A stretch of DNA of 7,474 bases from the NCBI GenBank assembly GCA_016462095.1, contig JAEMTW010000088.1, forward strand, positions 1 through 7,474, in the 5' to 3' direction. The translations under genes and the position numbers were made by a program. The stretch is from Thermoleophilia bacterium. GTDB lineage: Bacteria > Actinomycetota > Thermoleophilia > Gaiellales > F1-60-MAGs149. This document shows, piece after piece, positions 1 through 5,475 of this stretch; position 1 is the stretch's first letter; every line of letters starts with the position of its first letter. Below the pieces are notes generated by a model. That model was not told where the DNA came from. It searched no databases and worked only from the letters and a program-made list of their open reading frames with translations.

Positions 1-1026
1 GGGCGTGTGCGCTGCCTCTGCTCGCAGCAACGCAACCAATTCGGGCGCAGCAGAGGCTGTGATGATCGTCAGGGCACCACCACTCGCGAGCCTCCGGTCG
101 CGCGTCAAGACCGAGGCAAGTGGCAGCGTCCGATCTGCACGAACCACGGCCAACGCATCCATCGCAGCAAACCACGACGGTGCGCTTCCATCGAGTGCCA
201 TCCGCCGGGCACTCGAATCCAACAAGACGAGCGACGCCTGCTGCCGATCGTCGACTGCGCTCCGGACTGCAGTCGCAGCGGCCCGCAGCAGTTGATCGAG
301 GCAGGCCTCCCCCTGTGCGCCCGTGGCGGCGTCGAGATCGACGATGATCGTGCGCTCCACGCGACTGGCATCTTCCAACTCGCGGACCATCAGCCGTCCC
401 GTGCGTGCCGACGATTTCCAGTCCACCCGACGCAGCGACTCACCGTCCTGATGCTCCCGAATGCCATGCAGGTCGTAGCCAAACTGGCGGGCAGGCCGTG
501 GTCGGCGAGCACGGTCACCATCGCCGCCCGAACCCCCAACCCGCTCGGTTCGCTCGGCCCAGCGCGGCCAGACCACGACTTCGAAGCTGCCCGTGACCGT
601 GCGTGGTGCCTCAGTAAATCCGAACACATCGCCCGCCTCGAGCTCTGCCGATCGAATTGCGAAGACACCGCGGGGCAGTGCGGGCGACACGAACGACCCG
701 GACACACCCAGCTTGGTGCGGCGGACCAAAGGCACCATCACCCGATGCTGCCCGACACTCAACTGCGCCGCACCATGACGGGGAGTCTTGCCCTCGAGCC
801 CAACGGCAACATCGAAGCCAACGCCTTCGATCGGGCGCTGCGGCGTGACGCTGACAGACAGCTGCAGGCTCTCATCGCGATGCCGGCGCGACGCCACAAG
901 CATCGCCAACGGCGCCGCAATCAATGCGAGTGCGAGCGGCACCAGGACGCCAGCGCCGAAGCCCCAGGCGACGCCATAGGTACAGAGCCCCCCGCCGAGC
1001 CCGACCCATCCGCGTCGCGTCAACAT
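1..1026 (-). CDS. DUF58 family membrane-anchored protein (3' end outside window)
   Basis: A frame open from an ATG at 1026 to the left edge gives 342 residues with no stop, so the C-terminus is missing. DUF58 proteins are partners of MoxR ATPases and have a C-terminal von Willebrand A-like fold. Residues 7-45 are hydrophobic and read as one or two membrane segments, followed by a basic stretch (RRHR, 47-50). Residues 60-165 are a beta-rich region. The DUF58 signature is clear: YDLHGIREHQDGESLRRVDW from 184 to 203, continuing KSSARTGRLMVRELED to 219. The next strand (IIVDLDAATG, 227-236) is where a metal-site DxSxS motif sits in canonical vWA domains; here it is DLDAA, so metal binding is doubtful. 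The start lies 2 bases after the MoxR stop, indicating co-transcription and probably translational coupling. Family assignment is secure; cellular role is not known from the sequence. Confidence 0.92.
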   Translation of the reverse strand, partial: MLTRRGWVGLGGGLCTYGVAWGFGAGVLVPLALALIAAPLAMLVASRRHRDESLQLSVSVTPQRPIEGVGFDVAVGLEGKTPRHGAAQLSVGQHRVMVPLVRRTKLGVSGSFVSPALPRGVFAIRSAELEAGDVFGFTEAPRTVTGSFEVVVWPRWAERTERVGGSGGDGDRARRPRPARQFGYDLHGIREHQDGESLRRVDWKSSARTGRLMVRELEDASRVERTIIVDLDAATGAQGEACLDQLLRAAATAVRSAVDDRQQASLVLLDSSARRMALDGSAPSWFAAMDALAVVRADRTLPLASVLTRDRRLASGGALTIITASAAPELVALLRAEAAHTP

Positions 1027-1028
1027 CG

Positions 1029-1991
1029 CTACATCGGTGCCGGAGTGCGGGCCACGAGCTCGCCAACGATTCCTGCAGCGTCGGCATCGCCCGTCCGAAC
1101 TGCACTCGCCAGCAACACCCGGTGCGCGAGCACCGGCACGGCAACCGCCTTGACATCCTCGGGTGTCACGAACAGGCGCCCGTCGAGCAACGCCCGCGCC
1201 CGCGCCACGCGCATCAACACGACACCCGCGCGCGGACTGGCACCGAGCATCAGCCGTTCGTCTTCTCGCGTGCGCTGGAGGATCGAGACGGCGTACTCGT
1301 TGACGACCGGCTCGACGTGCAACGCCCGCGCGACGGCGATGCCCTCCTGGATCTCAGCGACCGAGGCGACTGGTTCCAGCAGAGCGACCGGATCGCCTGC
1401 AGCCTGCTCGGTCAAGAGTCGCACCTCGTCGGATCGCTCGGGATAGCCCATCCGAAGCAGCATCGCGAACCGATCCAGCTGGGCCTCTGGCAGCGGGAAG
1501 GTTCCCTCGAACTCAATCGGATTTTGCGTGGCGATGACCATAAACGGCAGTGGCAGGATGTGCGTCTCGGCATCGACTGTCACCTGTCGCTCCTGCATCG
1601 CCTCCAGCAGCGCAGCCTGCGTCTTTGGCGAGGCGCGGTTCGTCTCGTCGACCAGCACCAGATTTGCAAAGATCGGCCCCGGACGGAAGCGAAAAAGATT
1701 CTGACTCTGGTCGAAGATCTGGACACCAGTGATATCGCCAGGCAGCAGATCTGGCGTACATTGGATCCGCGAGAACTCGAGACCCACCGTGCGCGCCAAC
1801 GCTCGTGCCAGCGTTGTCTTGCCAACGCCAGGGACGTCCTCGATGAGCACGTGTCCCTCGGCGATCAACGCCATCAGCAAATGCTCAATCAGCCCATCGG
1901 GCGTGCGTACTGCACCGGCTATCGCCTGCTGGATGCGACGCAACGCCGCGACTGCGCGCTCTGCCTGACCATCAGTTTCGGTCGCTCCCAT
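1029..1991 (-). CDS. MoxR-family AAA+ ATPase
   Basis: A 320-residue protein of normal MoxR length. MoxR ATPases act as chaperone-like factors that help mature or metallate partner complexes, usually with a vWA or DUF58 protein encoded next door, as here. Visible motifs are Walker A PGVGKTT (54-60), Walker B LVLVDETNRA (111-120), sensor 1 ATQNP (154-158), the LPEAQLDRF segment (167-175) typical of this family, and sensor 2 GASPRA (250-255). Walker B reads DETNRA, where DEINRA is the common form; this is a conservative change. The C-terminal lid (about 200-315) ends at APM and a TAG stop, with the DUF58 start 2 bases on. The ATG at 1991 has no strong ribosome binding site. A second ATG 8 bases upstream (1999) is out of frame. 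The substrate of the complex cannot be told from this window. Confidence 0.96.
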   Translation of the reverse strand: MGATETDGQAERAVAALRRIQQAIAGAVRTPDGLIEHLLMALIAEGHVLIEDVPGVGKTTLARALARTVGLEFSRIQCTPDLLPGDITGVQIFDQSQNLFRFRPGPIFANLVLVDETNRASPKTQAALLEAMQERQVTVDAETHILPLPFMVIATQNPIEFEGTFPLPEAQLDRFAMLLRMGYPERSDEVRLLTEQAAGDPVALLEPVASVAEIQEGIAVARALHVEPVVNEYAVSILQRTREDERLMLGASPRAGVVLMRVARARALLDGRLFVTPEDVKAVAVPVLAHRVLLASAVRTGDADAAGIVGELVARTPAPM

Positions 1992-2066
1992 CCGCGCATC
2001 GTAGTCGTGGTCCGATGATCGCGACTACCTGCGCCTCTCATGCACTGAGCCTACGAGGCGCAACAA

Positions 2067-2567
2067 CTAGACGGAAATCGTCCAGTCGCTCGCGACCATG
2101 CACGGAGTCCCGGTTGTCGGGGGTGGGAACTCTTCCTCCGACGTGGCCGCGTCGCCAAACAACATGCCATACGAGCTCGTGCTCGTGTTCATGATTTCGA
2201 GGCCATTGGTCAGGAGAATCACGACGGAATAGTCCTCGCCCGTACCCGACCACAACATCACCTGCACCTGAGTGTCATCGGTGCCCGACGTGGTGACCAT
2301 GCACTGGATGTCGGCAGGCACGTCGGGTGCAGCATTGCCCGTCAGGCTCAGAAAACCAGGCGCAAAGCCGTTCGTTGGATCATTGAGGAAATTGACGGCA
2401 AACTGCTCGTACTCCGTTAGGGCTGGCGCTGCTGCTTCCGTCGCCGCGCCAGCCATCGTCTCCTCAGCAGAGGAACTGTCGGAGCTGGAGCCACCACAGG
2501 CGGCAAGGCCCACGCCCAGCATGACGAGGATGGACAGCAGCGAGAAGAGTTTGATGGCACGAGTCAT
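2067..2567 (-). CDS. Small putative lipoprotein of unknown function
   Basis: A 166-residue protein from the ATG at 2567. Its N-terminus is a textbook lipoprotein signal: positive n-region (MTRAIK), hydrophobic core (7-20), lipobox LAAC with the lipidated Cys at 24. It is followed by a low-complexity Gly/Ser/Ala/Glu linker (25-50) that would tether a folded domain of about 115 residues to the membrane surface. The mature domain has two other cysteines (89 and 156), each followed by Met-Val, which could form a disulfide. I recognise no family. A TTG at 2585 would add six residues (MPYLFG) and has a possible AAGG about 10 bases upstream. The ATG is preferred because it gives the cleaner signal peptide and sits at the expected leaderless distance from a TATCTT hexamer. 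The gene is 75 bases upstream of the MoxR gene on the same strand; whether they share a transcript is uncertain. Confidence 0.75.
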   Translation of the reverse strand: MTRAIKLFSLLSILVMLGVGLAACGGSSSDSSSAEETMAGAATEAAAPALTEYEQFAVNFLNDPTNGFAPGFLSLTGNAAPDVPADIQCMVTTSGTDDTQVQVMLWSGTGEDYSVVILLTNGLEIMNTSTSSYGMLFGDAATSEEEFPPPTTGTPCMVASDWTISV

Positions 2568-2573
2568 GCCAAA

Positions 2574-2602
2574 AAGATAGGGCAACTATTCGCGCCCTTC
2601 AC
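2574..2602 (-). promoter_or_regulatory. Possible leaderless promoter of the lipoprotein gene
   Basis: On the minus strand, TATCTT (2579-2574) resembles a sigma70-type -10 element and lies 6 bases before the ATG at 2567, so transcription would start at or next to the start codon. A weak -35-like GTGAAG (2602-2597) lies 17 bases further upstream. No Shine-Dalgarno sequence precedes this ATG closely. The match is modest and is an inference from spacing. Confidence 0.35.
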
Positions 2603-2660
2603 CTGTTGTTGACCACCTCGCTCAGAGAACACCGTGCTCGAAGCGCGCTATCGTCGGAAC

Positions 2661-3050
2661 ATGATGACTCGACACATGCTCGCGTGGTGCGTGCTCGCTC
2701 TGGCGCTCGCCGGTGGCCCCGCCACGGCACTGGCTGCCGCCAAGCCAGAGGTCGGGCTCCCTCGAACGCTCGAGGCCGAGGTTGGTGAGACAAAGGGGTT
2801 GCGGCTGATGAGCAACGACCGCAAAGGCTGGCATTGGGTCTGGCTCCGCAAGCCGCGTGCCGCCATCGCGATCGCGTTGCCGCTCCAAAAACTCCCCGAA
2901 AACGATGAGGCCGTCAACGGACTCGCCGGCCGTACCAGCGTCTACATCACTGGTCGTGGACGCGGAAAGACAAGCGCGCTGCTCGGCTACTACTCAGCCA
3001 ACGGGCGGACGCTGTTCAAAACCGTGGTCTTGCGCATCACCGTCCAGTAG
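2661..3050 (+). CDS. Small secreted protein, possibly chagasin-like
   Basis: A 129-residue protein from the ATG at 2661; the ATG at 2664 is equally possible, and a GTG at 2634 would add nine residues before the signal peptide. Residues 1-25 form a Sec signal peptide (MTRH n-region, Leu/Ala-rich core, ALA at 23-25 as a signal peptidase I site), giving a mature protein of about 104 residues with no cysteine. The mature part looks all-beta. It has a VGETKGLRL strand (41-49), an SNDRKGWHW loop (51-59), an AGRTSVYITGRGRGKTSALLGYY region (89-111), and a final strand TVVLRITV (121-128). This order resembles chagasin-type (I42) protease inhibitors: VGE strand, NPTTGY-W loop, G-x-hydrophobic strand, closing V-x-V strand. 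The key loop residues are not conserved, so the resemblance is only suggestive. It is divergent from the lipoprotein gene, with about 90 bases between the two starts. It could also be a generic beta-sandwich protein. Confidence 0.72.
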   Translation: MMTRHMLAWCVLALALAGGPATALAAAKPEVGLPRTLEAEVGETKGLRLMSNDRKGWHWVWLRKPRAAIAIALPLQKLPENDEAVNGLAGRTSVYITGRGRGKTSALLGYYSANGRTLFKTVVLRITVQ

Positions 3051-3091
3051 CCCCCACCCCACTGTCGTGGACGAACGTGGCTGACTGGCGA

Positions 3092-3119
3092 TTCGACAAC
3101 AAATGCTATTTGATATATG
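3092..3119 (+). promoter_or_regulatory. Possible promoter of the GntR-cupin-SDR operon
   Basis: TTCGAC (3092-3097) and TATATG (3114-3119) are separated by 16 bases and resemble -35 and -10 elements. The AT-rich patch 3101-3118 stands out in this GC-rich region. If this is the -10, transcription would begin near 3126 and the in-frame ATG at 3129 would be a leaderless start, in place of 3117. Confidence 0.3.
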
Positions 3120-3815
3120 ATCGAGCGAATGAATGTCCCCATGGCACGCGAAGCAGGCGTCACGGTTGAGGCTGCCGAGCACATCCGCAGCGCGATCCGC
3201 AGCGGACGCATCGCGCCCGGCGAGCGAATCGTCGAGCGCACCATCGCGAGTGACCTTGGCATCAGCTCGATCGCCGTACGAGACGCCTTTGCCCGGTTGG
3301 CGCAGGAGGGCTGGATCGAGCGCCTGCCCCGCCGAGGAGTCCGCGTGCGTCGTCTGGAGCCAGAGGAGATCGAAGACATCTCGGCCCTGCGCGCCCTCCT
3401 TGAAGGTGAGGCCGCCGCGCGCGCAGCCGCACAGCTCTGCTCGGGCGCCGAACCATCGCCGCTCTCTGCAAGCACGCTCGCACTGATCACCAGCATTCCT
3501 GATGCCATGAACCGAGCCGCGCGACGCGGTGACCGACAGACGCTGTTTGCCCTCGACGATGCCTTCCATGCGGCACTCTGGCACCTCGCCGAATCGCCGA
3601 CGCTTGAAGAGTTGCTACAAAATCTGCGTGCGCGCATCACGCCAATCATTCGCCAGTCGCTCTGGATGATGCCGAAAAACGACATGTTGAAGACGGGCGG
3701 CTGGCACGCCGAACTACTCGCCGCCATCCACGAAGGCCCCAAGCCGGCGCGCCGCGCCGCCGAACACCACACCGACCGCACCCGACGCCGCGTACTCGAC
3801 GTCGACAAGGAGTAG
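3117..3815 (+). CDS. GntR-family transcriptional regulator, FCD (FadR-type) subfamily
   Basis: A 232-residue protein of normal length for the subfamily. The N-terminal winged helix-turn-helix spans about 17-80: AAEHIRSAIRSGRIAPGERI (19-38), then the recognition helix region SDLGISSIAVRDAFARLAQE (45-64) and the wing LPRRGVRVRRL (70-80). The C-terminal FCD ligand domain follows (about 85-225). Likely metal or ligand residues are D147 with H151 (D-x3-H in LDDAFHAAL), H197 in WHAELLAAIHEG, and H217/H218 near the end. FCD regulators usually bind small carboxylates or sugar acids and act as repressors, with the metal helping to hold the ligand. It is the first gene of an operon with the cupin and SDR. 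A good operator candidate lies before the epimerase gene at 5436-5450, but no equally clear one was found before this gene. ATG 3117 and ATG 3129 are both plausible starts; neither has a clear Shine-Dalgarno sequence. Confidence 0.93.
   Translation: MIERMNVPMAREAGVTVEAAEHIRSAIRSGRIAPGERIVERTIASDLGISSIAVRDAFARLAQEGWIERLPRRGVRVRRLEPEEIEDISALRALLEGEAAARAAAQLCSGAEPSPLSASTLALITSIPDAMNRAARRGDRQTLFALDDAFHAALWHLAESPTLEELLQNLRARITPIIRQSLWMMPKNDMLKTGGWHAELLAAIHEGPKPARRAAEHHTDRTRRRVLDVDKE
3807..3812 (+). promoter_or_regulatory. Ribosome binding site of the cupin gene
   Basis: AAGGAG lies 5 bases before the ATG at 3818 and overlaps the last codons of the regulator. It is the clearest Shine-Dalgarno sequence in the window, fixes the cupin start, and implies translation from the regulator transcript. 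Confidence 0.75.
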
Positions 3816-3817
3816 CC

Positions 3818-4369
3818 ATGGAGACCGTCCCCACCCCGAGCGTGCTCGACCAGCGCGAACTCGACACGTCGCGCATGCCGTATCAGTTGCCGTTTCCCGC
3901 CGAAGCCGCCGACGAGGTGCTGGTGCCATCTGTCCTGCCCGACGACGAGCGTGTCTGGGTGCCACAGGCCGAGGGCCTGCACTTTCGACCGTTGCTCCTG
4001 CATGCATCACAGGGCTACTGGTGCAACCTGCTGCGCGTCCGCCGCACTGGCATCGTCAGCCGCCATCGCCACCCAATGCCAGTCACCGGCTACGTCATCA
4101 AGGGTCGCTGGCACTACCTCGAACACGACTGGATGGCCGAGCCAGGAGCGTTTCTCTACGAGCCGCCAGGCGAGACGCATACGCTCGTCGTACCTGAGGG
4201 CGAAACCGAGATGATCACGCTCTTTACCGTCACCGCCGCGATGATCTACGTTGATCCGTGGGGCAAAACAACAGGCTTCGAAGACGTCTTTACGAAGATC
4301 GAGATGTGCCGCAAGCACTACGAGGCCGTGGGCCTTGGCGCGGACTACGTCGACCAGTTCATCCGATGA
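3818..4369 (+). CDS. Cupin-domain protein, 2,4'-dihydroxyacetophenone dioxygenase-like
   Basis: A 183-residue single-domain cupin. The core reads TGIVSRHRHPMPVTGYVIKG (77-96), then WHYLEHDWMAEPGAFLYEPP (98-117) and GETHTL (118-123). The HRHP-x3-TGYVIKG-x-W-YLEHDW pattern followed by G-x3-YEP-x-GETHT is the layout I associate with the 2,4'-dihydroxyacetophenone dioxygenase family. Members of that family are non-haem iron enzymes that cleave the C-C bond of alpha-hydroxyketones. Candidate metal ligands are H83, H85 and H121. The Glu that usually follows HxH by about four residues in classic cupins is absent; V89/T90 occupy that place. E102 and E115 are other acidic candidates. It could instead be an isomerase or a non-catalytic cupin, so the substrate is unknown. 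It is translated from a strong AAGGAG and its stop overlaps the SDR start (ATGA), so the two enzymes are coupled. Confidence 0.9.
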   Translation: METVPTPSVLDQRELDTSRMPYQLPFPAEAADEVLVPSVLPDDERVWVPQAEGLHFRPLLLHASQGYWCNLLRVRRTGIVSRHRHPMPVTGYVIKGRWHYLEHDWMAEPGAFLYEPPGETHTLVVPEGETEMITLFTVTAAMIYVDPWGKTTGFEDVFTKIEMCRKHYEAVGLGADYVDQFIR

Positions 4370-5085
4370 CGATCGCCTCGTTCGACTACAGCGGCCGCCA
4401 TGCGGTGATCACCGGTGGCACCAGCGGCATTGGCGCCGGCCTCGCTCGCGGCTTTGCCGACGCTGGGGCGACCGTTACGGCCATCGGTCTCGATGCCGAC
4501 CGCACCACGCCCTATCCGGGCGTGACGGTGGTCGAGGCAAATGTGACCAACCAGGCCGCGCTCGACCAGATCGCTGCGGGCTGCGATCGGATCGACGCGG
4601 TCGTCACGTGCGCAGGTCTGATCAAGCGCATCGAGGAGTACGACCCCGAAGTTTTCGCCGAGGTCGTGGCAGTCAATCTGACAGGCACGATGCGCACGCT
4701 CGTTGCCTGCAAACCAAAGCTCGTCGAGAGCGGTGGCGCGGCGATTGGCATTGCCAGCATTCTGACCTGGGCTGCCGGCCCGCTCGTGCCGGGCTACTCG
4801 GCCAGCAAGGGCGGCGTCAAGCAACTCGTACAGTCGCTCGCCGCAGCCTGGGCAGCAGAGGGAGTACGCGTCAATGCGATCGCTCCTGGCTGGATCGACA
4901 CGCCTCTAACGGATGCACTGCGTGCCGACCCCGAGCGCACGCGGATGATCATGGATCGCACGCCGATGAAACGTTGGGGGACCCCCGACGATCTGGTTGG
5001 TGCCGCGCTCTTTCTCTGCTCGGACGCCGCACGCTTTATCACCGGCGCGACGCTGCCGGTCGATGGTGGCTACCTATCCGACTAG
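4366..5085 (+). CDS. Classical SDR-family NAD(P)-dependent oxidoreductase
   Basis: A 239-residue protein of normal classical SDR length, predicted cytosolic. It has the nucleotide-binding TGGTSGIG (16-23), the active-site Asn (N104 in VAVNLTG), catalytic Ser131 in IASI, and YSASK with Y144 and K148. The conserved PG segment (IAPGWIDTP, 172-180) and the C-terminal ITGATLPVDGGYLSD (225-239) are of the FabG/gluconate-dehydrogenase type. The structural NNAG motif after the fourth strand reads TCAG (81-84), an uncommon change in an otherwise intact enzyme. The ATG at 4366 overlaps the cupin stop by four bases and gives the usual distance to the Rossmann motif; an in-frame GTG at 4258 lies inside the cupin gene and is rejected. 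Likely role: oxidation of a hydroxyl or reduction of a ketone in the same pathway as the cupin. The exact substrate cannot be read from the sequence. Confidence 0.94.
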   Translation: MTIASFDYSGRHAVITGGTSGIGAGLARGFADAGATVTAIGLDADRTTPYPGVTVVEANVTNQAALDQIAAGCDRIDAVVTCAGLIKRIEEYDPEVFAEVVAVNLTGTMRTLVACKPKLVESGGAAIGIASILTWAAGPLVPGYSASKGGVKQLVQSLAAAWAAEGVRVNAIAPGWIDTPLTDALRADPERTRMIMDRTPMKRWGTPDDLVGAALFLCSDAARFITGATLPVDGGYLSD

Positions 5086-5126
5086 GTGTTCTGTCTTGTG
5101 AAGAAGGCGACGTTCGTTCTGCGTGA

Positions 5127-5150
5127 CACGCGCGTGCGGAATACGTATTC
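5127..5150. repeat. Two adjacent short perfect palindromes
   Basis: CACGCGCGTG (5127-5136, 10 bp) and GAATACGTATTC (5139-5150, 12 bp) lie two bases apart, starting about 40 bases after the SDR stop. Both are exact. GTGAC at 5123-5127 and GTCAC at 5151-5155 form a further inverted pair around them. They could be protein-binding sites or part of the transcript end; no function can be assigned. Confidence 0.6.
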
Positions 5151-5206
5151 GTCACACTGAGGCGGGCATTGGCCCTTCGAGGGGCGGTTTCACAGTCTGG
5201 GACGCA

Positions 5207-5242
5207 GGCGGACATTATGGGCCCGGGCCCATAATGTCCGCC
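5207..5242. repeat. Perfect 36-bp palindrome
   Basis: The two 18-base arms are exact reverse complements with no spacer. The left arm reads GGCGGACATTATGGGCCC and the axis is between 5224 and 5225. Symmetry breaks at 5206/5243 (A facing A). In RNA it would fold to a stem of about 16 bp with a minimal GC-rich loop. There is no U-tract after it, so it would be an atypical terminator at best. Other possibilities are a cruciform-forming element, a dimeric protein site, a dispersed palindromic repeat, or an assembly artefact. The symmetry itself is certain; function is not. Confidence 0.95.
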
Positions 5243-5312
5243 AGCAACACAACCGCGCGTTTTGCCACTTCGCCCGCCGGACGCACTGGTACGAGCGTCC
5301 CACACCGACACC

Positions 5313-5362
5313 CAGACCCGATCGACCCAGAGACCCGACGCACCCCGAGACCCGACGCACCC
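5313..5362. repeat. 17-bp direct tandem repeat, about three copies
   Basis: Two nearly identical units, GAGACCCGACGCACCCC (5330-5346) and GAGACCCGACGCACCC (5347-5362), are preceded by a diverged copy, CAGACCCGATCGACCCA (5313-5329). The 17-base period is not a multiple of three, which argues against a coding repeat. The units are cytosine-rich on the plus strand and purine-poor apart from GAGA and GA. Confidence 0.85.
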
Positions 5363-5365
5363 AAC

Positions 5366-5400
5366 CCAAAAACCTGGAGGATAAACACCCAGAGTTTTGG
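5366..5400 (+). other. Possible leader hairpin upstream of the epimerase gene
   Basis: CCAAAA (5366-5371) pairs with TTTTGG (5395-5400), and inside it CTGG... starting at 5374 pairs with CCAG (5389-5392). This gives a 6-bp and a 4-bp stem separated by a 2x2 internal loop, with an 11-base purine-rich terminal loop. A GGAGG inside it has no start codon at a useful distance. It might be an RNA element or chance; no known riboswitch class is recognised. Confidence 0.3.
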
Positions 5401-5435
5401 AGGCAGAACAACGAGGAAAGTCCTAGCAGCCAAAG

Positions 5436-5450
5436 ATTGGTCGCACCAAT
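5436..5450. promoter_or_regulatory. GntR/FCD-type operator before the epimerase gene
   Basis: ATTGGT-CGC-ACCAAT is an exact inverted repeat with a 3-base spacer; the outer AA/TT pairs (5433-5434 and 5452-5453) extend it with one mismatch. It fits the TGGT-N3-ACCA operator pattern known for FadR, PdhR and LldR-type GntR regulators. It ends 25 bases before the epimerase ATG and covers the position expected for a -35 element if 5464-5469 is the -10, so binding would repress. The obvious candidate protein is the FCD regulator encoded at 3117-3815. This link is inferred. Confidence 0.7.
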
Positions 5451-5463
5451 TTTGTGAGTCTGC

Positions 5464-5469
5464 CATGCT
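5464..5469 (+). promoter_or_regulatory. Possible -10 element of the epimerase-transporter unit
   Basis: CATGCT lies 6 bases before the ATG at 5476, the spacing expected for a leaderless transcript. No Shine-Dalgarno sequence is present before this ATG. The match to TANNNT is imperfect (first base C) and no clear -35 is seen. Confidence 0.25.
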
Positions 5470-5475
5470 CCGCGT

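Larger units (their letters stand above)
5086..5475. other. 390-base non-coding gap with several repeat and regulatory structures
   Basis: No convincing gene lies here. Frames crossing it are short, rich in Arg, Pro or Gly, and lack recognisable domains or ribosome binding sites. From left to right it holds two short palindromes (5127-5150), a small CCCT/AGGG hairpin (5173-5183), a perfect 36-bp palindrome (5207-5242), a three-copy 17-bp tandem repeat (5313-5362), a possible hairpin (5366-5400), a GntR-type operator (5436-5450) and a -10-like element (5464-5469). It separates the SDR gene from the epimerase gene, both on the plus strand, and probably both ends the first transcript and controls the second. 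Confidence 0.7.

Noticed and set aside
7..2018. Two long plus-strand frames (7-1446 and 924-2018)
   Set aside because: They are antisense to the DUF58 and MoxR genes, are full of Arg, Ala, Pro and His runs, and contain no recognisable domain; they are GC-rich shadow frames.
2990..4003. 337-codon minus-strand frame
   Set aside because: It is antisense to the GntR regulator and part of the cupin gene, both of which have clear family motifs; composition is Ser/Arg-rich shadow.
4258..4365. Extended GTG start for the SDR
   Set aside because: It would place 36 residues inside the cupin gene before the Rossmann motif; the ATG at 4366 overlaps the stop as ATGA and gives a normal SDR N-terminus.
4411..4427. 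CGGTGGCACCA inside the SDR as a second GntR operator
   Set aside because: It encodes the conserved Gly-Gly-Thr of the Rossmann motif and has one mismatch to TGGT-N3-ACCA, so coding constraint explains it.
5207..5242. Palindrome as a standard rho-independent terminator
   Set aside because: No T-rich tract follows on either strand and the symmetry has no spacer for an ordinary loop; it is reported as a palindrome of unknown role.
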